Assembly (NCBI GenBank): GCA_033064195.1
Contig: JARBJD010000029.1
Span: forward strand, 124,001 to 188,000
DNA length: 64,000 bases
Reading direction: 5' to 3'
From: Blattamonas nauphoetae
Taxonomy: Eukaryota; Preaxostyla; Oxymonadida
Part shown: piece after piece, positions 1 through 9,319 of the stretch
Layout of the letters: each line of letters starts with the position of its first letter
How positions within the stretch are numbered: position 1 is the stretch's first letter
Notes under the pieces: generated by a model
The model's database searches: none
Seen by the model: the letters and a program-made list of their open reading frames with translations, nothing else
Told to the model about the DNA's origin: nothing
Program-made: the position numbers and the translations under genes

Positions 1-2
1 GT

Positions 3-113
3 CACATCAACACAGTGTCGCAGCTGATACAACAATCGTTCTTACAAGAGAAATGCCTGCAAGAGGGTATTTTCCGATTTTCACAACCCAAAGCAATGAT
101 CGACGAGCTGTGA
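3..113 (+). CDS. C-terminal end of an unrecognised protein (partial)
   Basis: An open frame enters from the left edge and runs 36 codons to a TGA at 111-113. The peptide is rich in Gln, Leu, Ile and Phe, is not low complexity, and ends in Ile-Asp-Glu-Leu, so it reads like the tail of a real protein. The start lies outside the window. No family is recognised and a chance open frame cannot be excluded. Confidence 0.35.
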   Translation, partial: HINTVSQLIQQSFLQEKCLQEGIFRFSQPKAMIDEL

Positions 114-790
114 GGGAAATAACAAAGAAATGAGATTCAGAGTTGTACAAACAGCAGCTACATGTTCTTTTAGGCTTTTGAAGAAGAGATGAGGTGAGGA
201 AGGGCGAGGTGAACCGGAAGAGGAATGAGGAGGAGAAGGAGGTAGTTGTGCAGCCGACACTCTCCATCCTCCTTTCCGATCGCACGCAAGACAAGGCGCG
301 GCTGAAGAAGTACTGGCCAGAGTGGGTGTGGGAGACAGAGTACCAGGAGACGAAGAAGCACGATACGAGAACGCAGTCCACCCTCCACTCCTTCCTAACA
401 CTCCCCACACTCACAGTCAAAGTTGAATGTGAGTATGTTTGACCAATTCACGCTGTTCGCAACAGATGAACCGAAGAAGGATCCTTGATGATATGGATGA
501 CAAAGAGGCCATGGGAGAGGACAAGACAAACGAGTTGATCAAAATGGGCAATCGATTGTGAACAAAGAGGAACTGGATTGCAGGTCCGCTGCCTTTTTGA
601 GTCAAAAAGTGTCCAGGACCAGATTTTTCACCTTTACTTCACAGTTCCATGATTCGCTCTTCAGTTTGTCTTCCCACACATTCAAATGAATATTTTTTTC
701 CAACATTGTTGGTATTGAGATAATATAAAGGTTTTCAACCTCATTGATGAGTTACATGGTGATCTAACCCTTAGAACGAAACAGAGGTGA
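114..790. other. Stretch with no supported gene
   Basis: A plus-strand open frame at 194-442 gives a charged 82-residue peptide rich in Lys, Glu and Arg. The opposite strand is equally open, because the DNA is purine-biased, so I do not call a gene. It could be an exon of the same gene as the fragment at 3-113. Nothing else is recognised up to 790. Confidence 0.3.
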
Positions 791-825
791 CACTGACCGA
801 GCCAAAAGGCTCGGTCAGGCCAGTA
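791..825. repeat. Perfect hairpin resembling the ends of the hAT-like element
   Basis: An 11-bp perfect stem (CTGACCGAGCC / GGCTCGGTCAG) encloses an AAAA loop. The inner end of the hAT-like element near 22811-22835 carries a very similar hairpin, CTGACCGGC plus a short loop plus GTCGGTCAG. This may be an isolated or decayed end of that family. The partner end and a target duplication were not found. Confidence 0.4.
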
Positions 826-1009
826 TAATTTAATACAAATTAAAAAATTCAAAAATAAATTTTCAATCGTTGTTTAATCATTAGGGATCTTCCGAGACTT
901 CGATCCTCTCATCGATGGGTTCGATCAGTCTTGTTTGATCCGTGAAAGTACTTCAATGGGATTCGATCCTCTCATTTCGTTCCTGACGTCTCTTTACTGT
1001 TTGATTTAG

Positions 1010-2800
1010 GTGTGTCACGCTTTCTAGTTTCACATTTGTTCTCGTTTCTTTTTTGACATCTCATTCTTGTTCTCGATCCTTCACTTTTTTCTTCTCCTCT
1101 CGTTCAGGTACACTACTTGGTTTTATCCTCAGCATTTTCTTTTCTGACTCATTCTTAAATGGTTTGTTCTCTTGTTCAATTCATTCTTTCATAAAACTCT
1201 TTTTTGTACCTTCTCTGATCGAACCGAAAAGTGACCTTCAGATCTGGTCGACCGTCGCGTCTTATCGTTTCGAATGTTGTTTCACGACTGAAAAATAACT
1301 TGTTTGCTCTTCTCTTTCTTTCATTCTCTTTTGACACTCTCTTATGACCTCTCACCAACTGATCCTCTCGACGTCGATGAACTATCGCGTCTTACTTTTC
1401 GAAAGTGACTTTCACCGAAGAATTAAAACTAGTTTGATCTCTTTTTTGTTTTATCTTTTCCTAAAATTTATTTTTGAACTCAGATCTTCACATCACTTTT
1501 TGTCTTCTCTTTTTCTCTCTCCACTTCACTCTTGGATTTTCATTGTCACTTCATTCTCATTATCTCTTCATTGTCTCTCACTTTTTTCAAAAATTAAAGT
1601 TTGACATGAGTTCTAAAATTTTTGATCAACTTTTTGGTGCTCGAAATTTCTCGATCGATCGTCGATTTTGATTCAGAAGGTACGCCGCTTTGTTTTACTT
1701 TCTATTGACCTTGAATTCATGTTCTCCCTCTTTTGACTTTCTCATTTCTACTCTTCTCTTTTGATAAAACCTTCTCTCGGACTCAATTTGGCACTTTTTC
1801 AGTCTTCTTCATTCAGGTACAGCACGGTGTTTTATGCTCTGATTAGTGTGGATCCGACTGGAGATTAACCGGTTTGTTCACTTTCTTTGCTCATTCTTTC
1901 CTAAAAACAAGTAGTGTACCAGATCGAAACGATCAAAACAGTCACCTTCGAATTGGGTACACGATCGCGGTTTATCGTTCACAGAATGTGGCATTACCGA
2001 AGTGAAACCGGTATGATCACGTTTTATTATTCGTTCACTTTTTAAAACCCATAGTTAACTCGATGTCAATGATCCTCACATCTGAGGTACAGTATGGTGT
2101 TTTAGACTTCGAAAGAATGTGTCACTGAAGGATTGAAACTGGTATCCTCTGTTTCCACATTCATTCTTTCTTAAAATCAATTTGTGTACCAGATAAAGTG
2201 GACTGAAGAGTGACCATCCAATCGAGTGAAGCGTTGCTGTTTATGGTCGCAAAGGATGTCTCACAACTGGAACCAAACTGGTATTCTCTTGTTTTTTATT
2301 TATCTAATTCTAAAATTCAATTATGAACACAATAGAAACAATCCACAGCGTCCGCTCGATATCAATTCTCCAATTATGTTTTAAGATTCACAAGTATGTT
2401 TTTCTAAACTCAGTTCACATGGATTAGACTACATTGGTTTCTTTCGCGTATAAAAATCATTTTGTAACCTTGATCTCGTCGTTTTTTACTCTCCTCGTTT
2501 CTTTCGTCCCTCACTTCACTTTATTGTTTGATTGCCACTTCATTCACTTTTGTTTGCTCTTTGTTTGTGAAATTTCGATTCACGCGATCATAAAACTCAT
2601 TTCTGAACCAGGATCTCGTTAGTTTTGATCTTCTCGATTCTTTCGTTCATCACTTCACTTTATCGCTTGATTCTCACTTCATTCACTTTTGTTTGCTCTT
2701 TTTATGCGAATTTTCGATGAACGCGTTCATAAAACACATTAGTGTACCTCAATTCTCACTTCATCCACTTCACCATTCACTATCATACTTGCTCACTTCA
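1010..2800 (+). repeat. Highly degenerate tandem array, roughly 140-570 bp spacing
   Basis: The same phrases recur in order: AGGTAC followed by a variable GGTGTTTTA-like stretch (near 1106, 1678, 1815, 2085), then a GAAAGTGACTTTCACYGAAG-like stretch (near 1400, 2010, 2115), then a T-rich block with TTCATTCTTTC and CTAAAAT, then a GTGTACCAGAT-like stretch (near 1915, 2185). Copies are strongly diverged and spacing is uneven. The short Phe/Ser-rich open frames here are products of T-rich sequence, not genes. Confidence 0.45.
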
Positions 2801-3807
2801 TTGTACCTTGTTTCAATCTATTTTTGTCAAATTAAGCAAAAAAGTCAAAAACAATGAAGACATAATGATGTGCGCGTGAGGTGTGAACGACGGAAAAAAG
2901 GGTTGTGAAATGAGGTAAATGAGAGTGTCTTATGAACGGATAAGTGGTGAAATGGAACAAAGAAGATGAGTGATACAATGTGCTGAAATGAGTTTTTGTT
3001 AAGACAAACGTGCGGACAAGATATGGGGAAAAACACGTAAAATCAACTTTATAGAAAAAGTACCGAACAAAAGTGTTAAAAAATTCAGCCACTCCCTCCT
3101 CAGAACGTGAGAAAGGGAGGATGATATGTGAAAACGTGAGACAAAAGTGATATGAGTGAAAAGTTGGCGAAAATGTGGTGAACCAAAGGAACGTTCAAAA
3201 AAAGAGAACTAATGAAGTGGGGAAACAGAAAATCTCAAAAAAGCGTCGCTTGGACGCGAATGTGAAGAATTCAAAAGATCTAACACTAAAAACGAAAATT
3301 GGGAAAAAAGTGTCCGAAGGATCGTGACGTGAAAAGGTTCATACCTAAAGTCGCCAGAAGGCGTTCTTATCCAATCTAACACAAAAAGGCGTCATAAGAG
3401 GACGATTCCTGAGCGAAAGATGATGGAAGACAGGGTCCATACCTTATCTCGAAAATTTCGACTCGTAAAAATCCTCAATGGGTCGGATCAAACTTTTTTT
3501 CCAAAAAGTGTTTTTTATCGCGAATCTCATCTTTCGAAATCGATTTTGTAATTTTAGAAGATGTTTGAGGTGAATTTGAGACATAAAGTAGTGGTTAGTA
3601 GCGAAATCTGAAAATCGACTTTTTGGTCCATTTTTTGACCACTGTTCGGTACGTAGCTCCACGAATTCTCAACCGATTTTCATCGGGATTGTTTTGATCG
3701 ATGACTCACATCGTCCTCGACATTTTAGAATTTTTTTCGATTTTTTTCGAAGTGGTTCAACTGTTTGGTTTAATTGTTTTGTGGTCAACAATAGATTTTC
3801 AGTATTT
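2801..3807. other. AT-rich stretch, nothing recognised
   Basis: This sequence has short open frames on both strands, purine-rich on plus and Phe-rich on minus, and none resembles a protein family. No clear terminal repeats were seen. It may be the decayed 3' side of whatever carries the repeat protein at 3808-4400, but nothing in the sequence proves that. Confidence 0.3.
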
Positions 3808-4400
3808 TCATGACCTCTCGTGGTACTTTCTCAAGTGAGGACGGTCTCCAAAATACAACCAATTATCCAAGCGAACGTAATACTCATTCTTTGTTCGTAA
3901 ATCGCGATATTTGAATGGTTCAAGCACTTTTGTGTATGTTCCGATGAGTTCACAATTCTCTTTTTTCAATTCATTTTCAACAAACGATTGTGTGTAGTGT
4001 TTTCGTTGACAATTATGAGCTCGATATCCTTTCATCCATTTCGATGGAATCACTTTCCATTCAACTCCTTCGTACCGGTATGTGACAAGTGAATCGGCAT
4101 ACTTGTATTCAGATATAAGTTCACACTTTTCGTTTTTCAGTGATTCGATAAACTTTTCTTTCGTGCAACAATTAGATGCTGAAAGATATCTCTGGCGATT
4201 CAGATGTGGTCTGTATCCTTTGACGAAATTATTGACATACGCCGATAAATGTCATCTGGTTTATCTTCGTGCATGTATTCGAAAGTACTCGCCGTGAGAT
4301 ATGTTGTTCCTTGTCGATTGAGAGTTGGTGGTGATTTCAGAATCAATTTTTCTTTCTCCAAAATTTCCAGTAGTTGAGTTGGTGTCAATAAGCTGCTCAT
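3808..4400 (-). pseudogene. Unrecognised protein with three ~57-residue repeats, broken
   Basis: On the minus strand an open stretch from about 4270 down to 3808 encodes three diverged repeats. Each contains a Lys-Phe...Glu-x-Cys-Glu-Leu-Ile core, an aromatic Tyr-x-Tyr/Tyr-Arg-Tyr strand, and a closing Trp-x(2-3)-Gly-x-Arg-x-His motif. An open frame at 4400-4200 with a plausible Met start looks like its N-terminal part but lies in another phase, so the gene is probably broken at least once. The repeat layout recalls small beta-rich repeat proteins of DNA viruses and phages, but the zinc ligands expected of treble-clef versions are missing and I do not assign a family. Confidence 0.4.
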
Positions 4401-4504
4401 TTTATCCTAATTAAAAAATTGAATAAAAAAAGAAATCGACTTTGTTTTCTGAAAGCACTCAAAATTTGCTTCAAAAAAGACGCTTCAAAAGAGGTCTAAA
4501 TATT

Positions 4505-4820
4505 TGACATATTTTTGGAATTTAGGTCAAATATTGACATCGTCAAAATGCATAAAAGACTTTTAGTTCAAGATTCAAAAGTGGGTCAATCAGAATTGAG
4601 ATTTGACTTCTATTTATCGATCGAGACCAACGTGGTTCTTAATTCTTCTCTATAACTACTTTGGACATATTTTTGGAATTTAGGTCAAATATTGGCATCA
4701 TTGAAATGGCCTAAATTCCTTTTAATACAAGATTTAGAAATGGTCAATCGGAATTGACTTTTCGTTTCTAATTTCAACGACTATTTCAATCTGGTTCCCA
4801 AATCGTCTACTATACTACTT
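4505..4820. repeat. Tandem duplication of a ~165-bp unit (two copies)
   Basis: Two adjacent copies share GACATATTTTTGGAATTTAG, followed by GTCAAATATTG, a GTCAATCRGAATTGA block and a TTTCGTTTCTA/TTTGACTTCTA block. The first copy runs about 4505-4670 and the second about 4672-4820. They differ at many sites, so the duplication is not recent. It sits directly upstream of the first recognisable beta-helix coding sequence at 4838. Confidence 0.6.
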
Positions 4821-4837
4821 ATCTCTACACCACACGA

Positions 4838-5062
4838 GGAGAAATAACATCCATCAAGCCTGCTAAGTGCACGGGAGATGGTGTCGCCATTTATTCGTAT
4901 TCCGTTTCGAAAGACTCACCGCTGACTCAGTCATCCCAAACAGATGGAACACTCTTCACAATGAAAGAAAGTTCATTTATCATCACATCGATCAATCTCA
5001 TCCTCAGCACAAAACAGACTGATCCAATGATCACCCTCGACAGCTCGTCCAGCATGCATGTA
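4838..5062 (+). CDS. Receptor gene 1, beta-helix ectodomain fragment 1
   Basis: An open frame rich in Ser, Thr and Ile encodes a typical stretch of the beta-helix surface-protein family: a Lys-Cys-Thr-Gly-Asp-Gly turn followed by short alternating hydrophobic strands. It stops abruptly at the TA-flanked insertion. The same gene resumes at 9318 in phase when one TA copy is used (...Ser-Met-His-Val / Thr-Thr-Ser-Ile...). The N-terminus and signal peptide are not visible; upstream sequence is repetitive. The role is inferred to be a cell-surface ectodomain. Confidence 0.6.
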
Positions 5063-5330
5063 TCATCAAGGGAAAACCCGAGAATGTCAAAAAAACCCGA
5101 GAATATTTTCTGACTTTTCCACTTTTTTTCACTTTCGTCACCCATAACTCCGAACCCATATTTTTTTGGGCCCCCACATTTTTGGACAGGATATCTACCT
5201 GATGTCATAAATCGATTGAGGGAGAAATCGAACCTCCAAAATAGGACACCGGATCTGGGGCGCCTATTTCGGAGCCGTGGTTGGACCCTTTTTTGGCTCC
5301 CAAAAATATGAGTCCTTACCATTTAAGCTT
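5063..5330 (+). repeat. Left terminal inverted repeat of the TA-flanked element
   Basis: Pairs with 9040-9317 on the other strand with few differences, up to the point where the palindromic element breaks in. The arm continues after that insertion, where ACCATGGGTCGGCATGTCC at about 6188-6206 pairs with sequence near 9030. The 131-codon open frame here and its near-identical partner on the right arm are by-products of the repeat. Confidence 0.75.
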
Positions 5331-6185
5331 AGAGGATCCAAATTTGTCGATGCCAGTTCTCCGCGCTGGTTCAAAATTTTGCTTTCCCGTTTCATTTCTG
5401 GTGGTTTGGGATGGTTTTCTCTCGAAATGACAATTTTTTGAAAAATAAAAAATCCTGGGGGGACCTGGGTGAAAAATGAGAATGAAAAACTGATTTCCCT
5501 GTATAATAAGCTGAGGAGCCAGAAAATTTGTTTTGATCATATCTCCACAACCAGACATAGTTCGGACATGAAGTTTTCACCAATATGGAAGTTTTGTTGG
5601 AAACTAATTTTTTCTGTTTTTTTTGAAAAAAATCCCCTTGCGGCAGATGAAATGATTTTTTCGGAATTTGTCCTCTTCCCTATTGAAGGAGCGACTTTTA
5701 TTATCTGACAGTCTTTTTTCCTTCATATTTTGTCAAAAGAGTGATACTAGACTCACAATCGAATAAAATTGACCATTGTCTGGAAAAAGTTGGTTGTGAC
5801 TAAAATTGTGGCCAAATGAGTGTGGAAAATACTGAAAAAGTGGCCTGACCTCCATTTTAGGAAACCATCGAGAACTCTCAAAAAATACAGAAAAAATTAG
5901 TTTCCAACAAAACTTCCATATTGGTGAAAACTTCATGTCCGAACTATGTCTGGTTGTGGAGATATGATCAAAACAAATTTTCTGGCTCCTCAGCTTATTA
6001 TACAGGGAAATCAGTTTTTCATTCTCATTTTTCACCCAGGTCCCCCCAGGATTTTTTATTTTTCAAAAAATTGTCATTTCGAGAGAAAACCATCCCAAAC
6101 CACCAGAAATGAAACGGGAAAGCAAAATTTTGAACCAGCGCGGAGAACTGGCATCGACAAATTTGGATCCTCTAAGCTTAAATGT
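5325..6185. mobile_element. ~0.85-kb nearly palindromic (foldback) element nested in the left arm
   Basis: The arms 5325-5620 and 5885-6185 are long inverted copies, including identical 60-90-codon open frames read from both ends. About 265 bp of non-palindromic spacer lies between them. The outer ends read CATTTAAGCTTAGAGGATCC and its complement. Compared with the uninterrupted right arm of the host element, the insertion point is at TTAA or TA; a clean duplication cannot be fixed because of a small local difference. No protein is encoded. This is a non-autonomous foldback or MITE-like element younger than its host. Confidence 0.6.
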
Positions 6186-6199
6186 TACCATGGGTCGGC

Positions 6200-7149
6200 A
6201 TGTCCTATAGGCAGGACATCATAGGACAGCCAAAAAGAGGAGGACAATTTGGATAAAAATGTCTATGACAAGAATTGAACCAGCCTCCTGCTTGGTCAGA
6301 TAGGGAAAACTTGAAACAAATAATGAGGGGAAAGAGGAGATAATTATACACGTTTTCTGTTTAAGAATCATTTTAATTGTGTTTTTTCACATTAATATGA
6401 AGAAATCGCGAAAGTTGTCGAAACGGGGTCGATCAGCCCACCATAGGACACGATTGGACAATTTTCAATCAGGCTCAAACCATAGGACATGGAAGGTATT
6501 TGACACCTTCACAATACTTGCGTCTCGTTTTCACAATAAAATCGAAGGAGGACAATTGTCCTGTCCTGTCCTATCGTGTCCTATGGTGGCCCGATCTGTC
6601 CTATCAAACCATCATTTTTGTCTTTTTCACCTCAACTCTGCTAAATGGCACTTTTGTCTCCGGAGACTGAATCGGAGATGAGCCTTGCATGTTCTTTTCT
6701 CGTGATTATCTTCATATTTTACTCTCTCTTCTGTTTTAGACCGTGGATCTCATGATCGAGGTGTCTCCTGAATGAATCGAACTAAAAGGCTATTTCAGGA
6801 GATAAAGACCGTAGTCTGCTCTCACATTGTTTTCTTTTCTCTTATTTCTCTTGTTCTCAAGTTTCAATGCGAATAATACTCGTCATCAACGGACAAGCGT
6901 GAAGTGCTGAGGATCATGTGAGAGACGAACAAAACCACCTGTCAGTATCTTTTCTTGTTGTGTATTCCTCTTCTTAGCCTAATTCTCTTCTTCAAACGAG
7001 GCCTGTTCAAATGAGAGTGGTGAAATCTGAACTGACTGAAACCAGTCATCACTCACAATCATTCATGACTGACATAAACTGTACTGATGTCTGTTTTCTT
7101 CTGACGTCATTATTCTTTTATTTCTTTTTCGATATTGTCTTTTTTGTCT
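6200..7149. other. Interior of the TA-flanked element, GGACA-rich repeats, no gene
   Basis: Short motifs of the form CATAGGACA / TGTCCTATG recur in both orientations near 6205-6230, 6440-6490, 6550-6600 and again near 8996-9030. They look like subterminal repeats that could bind a transposase. No open frame of substance is present. Confidence 0.4.
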
Positions 7150-7850
7150 CGATGTAGCTTCACTCAATCAATTGGACAACAGATCAAAACGAACAAGTTT
7201 TGACTCTCTCTTTCATGGAAGAGTCCATTCCAGACGAAGAATCTGACGATCTATTCAATATTGAATTCAATAAGCCTGATGAGATTGGAACGAGAACACT
7301 TACGAGAAGAACGTCAAGTCATCTGAAGCAAGGATGGTAGTTGATGAAGAATAATTCGTTGAACAAGTTCAATATAACCTGGAAGGAGATGAATATGATC
7401 TTTAGAGGCAGAAAATAGGCGGAGGAACGAACAGTCCAGTTGATGGAGGGATCGAACTTGTCATTCCAGAAACAGAAGGAGCTGACTCCCATCTCCGCCT
7501 TGAAAACGGATACGATTAAACAGAAATCGAATGGAAATGCGAATTAGAATGCCTGATCAGGATAAATAGTGATTTCAGATCCCGCCACCGAATCGACTTT
7601 CCTTATGACCAAGTTCTCCTTCTCTCGTATCAGTGTCAATGAACAACTGGAGCTGTTCATTCGAAACTCAAATATCAGACGTGTTTGCTCGTTCACTCTT
7701 TTGTTTCAATCTCGAAGGCCAAATCATATTCATTCATCGTACCTCCACACGGATCGCAGTTTTTGGAAAAATCCCCGAAGCAACAACCAGATATAGATGA
7801 AATCTTCAATTTTTTCCTGTCACATCATGTTCAACGAGACGTCCATCTCC
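7150..7850 (+). pseudogene. Decayed coding sequence inside the TA-flanked element
   Basis: Plus-strand sequence reads as protein-like stretches separated by in-frame stops of all three kinds. An acidic segment (about 7214-7340) starts with a plausible Met and contains Asp-Glu-Glu-Ser-Asp-Asp. Later segments near 7430-7530 and 7570-7850 contain mixed hydrophobic and charged residues. It could be the remnant of a transposase or of a captured host gene; no catalytic motif can be recognised, so I leave it unassigned. Confidence 0.35.
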
Positions 7851-9030
7851 ACCCTTGATCTCAACAAAGCATCGACCTCTCCAGTTCTTTGGCATCATGA
7901 ATTCATCTGTTCTCACCTTAATTCTCATGCTGGATCCAGATACATCCAAACACTGTCACGATATCATCCCTGAATGCTCCGAATGGATCAACGTCGCAAA
8001 GAGGAGAAAAGAGAATGAATCGAGTGGACTGAGTGAGAGAAAAGACACACGAAGATGAGAGACAAACTCAAGGTGTATTCGAAAGACAAACTGAGACTGG
8101 GCACAAGCCAGATCGCGCACCTGTGAACAGCACGTATGCGCCCTTCTCTTCTTTCCTCTTCTTTCTCCAACCATCTTCTCTCTCTCTTTTCTCTCCCTCA
8201 TCAGCCATCACGGTGAACTCCAGCGAGGATACATCGACGGTGTCGACCCAGGTCGAGGTCATGATCTGCCTGAATTCCGAACCTTGAAATGTTGTCCTAA
8301 ATGCAGCTTATCGAAAACATGGTGCATATTTTCTCAATTCAATCAGAACCAGCTCCCCTCAACACTTATACACGACGATAATCCTGATCCAACAGAGTTA
8401 AGCATGAAACCGAAGGAGATGGTGACGTCAGGTTTGCGAGCAATTCCGTTGTGATTGCTGATTACAGATTGATGTGAGAATGCAGGACATTCAGTACGAT
8501 GACTACGTTCCTTCGTTTCACGCGAGAAAAGATGACAACATCCATACAATCAGAAACGAACTGATTGTCAAAGAATCTGCGCTAACACGACGGGTGGAGA
8601 GGAGGATAGGGAGATAATGGATAGCATCGGCCATCAGTATGTCTGGGATGAAGTAGCAGCCGAGATGCGGAAGGTACGGTTGGCTGCTCTGATCTCTCTT
8701 GATCACCACCATTCCAGATTGTAGTTCATCAATTCCACATGAATGACGTTCTAGTTTCTCAATTTTGTGCGATATGTGATCCAAGAAATGTATTTCGACG
8801 AATCGTAATCTTGATCGGACCATATTACTATTCACAATCATGATTCAACCAAATTCACCCTTTTCAAGTTTGATTCGTCCAAAATGAACATAATATTGCA
8901 CTTTGAGTTTCCAACCACATTCAGTCACACTATACTACTTCATCTTCATGCTTTTTGAACAGATCTTTCTTATCGCCTAATTAAGCGCCAATTCCATAGG
9001 ACATCCTCATAGGACATGGGTTTTTGGAGG
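7851..9030. other. Rest of the TA-flanked element interior, nothing recognised
   Basis: Short overlapping open frames occur on both strands (for example 8033-8287 plus and 7956-8201 minus). They reflect purine/pyrimidine bias and match no family. The right terminal inverted repeat begins near 9040. Confidence 0.3.
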
Positions 9031-9039
9031 AGGACATGC

Positions 9040-9317
9040 CGACCCATGGTAACTTAAATGTTAAGGACTCATATTTTTGGGAGCCAAAAAAGGGTCCAAC
9101 CACGGCTCCGAAATAGGCGCCCCAGATCCGGTGTCCTATTTTGGAGGTTCGATTTCTCCCTCAATCGATTTATGACATCAGGTAGATATCCTGTCCAAAA
9201 ATGTGGGGGCCCAAAAAAATATGGGTTCGGAGTTATGGGTGACGAAAGTGAAAAAAAGTGGAAAAGTCAGAAAATATTCTCGGGTTTTTTTGACATTCTC
9301 GGGTTTTCCCTTGAGGA
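9040..9317 (-). repeat. Right terminal inverted repeat of the TA-flanked element
   Basis: Inverted partner of 5063-5330, uninterrupted here, and so it shows what the left arm looked like before the palindromic element landed in it. Confidence 0.75.
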
Positions 9318-9319
9318 TA

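Larger units (their letters stand above)
5063..9317. mobile_element. 4.26-kb TIR element flanked by TA, inserted in receptor gene 1
   Basis: The ends are inverted copies of each other for about 270 bp (5063-5330 and 9040-9317), starting TC[A/C]TCAAGGGAAAACCCG. A TA dinucleotide borders both sides (5061-5062, 9318-9319), and removing the element with one TA brings the host frame back in phase. TA duplication is the hallmark of the IS630/Tc1/mariner supergroup, but no transposase is visible, so placement is tentative. The long arms are unusual for mariner. The left arm is split by a nested palindromic element (about 5325-6185). The interior holds decayed coding sequence (about 7150-7850). Confidence 0.7.

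Noticed and set aside
5316-6224. Identical 60-80-codon open frames on both strands
   Set aside because: They are mirror copies produced by the palindromic arms of the nested element, not genes.
3808-9317. Polinton or large DNA-virus integration
   Set aside because: No capsid, packaging ATPase, polymerase B or integrase signature was seen. A single unassigned repeat protein is not enough.
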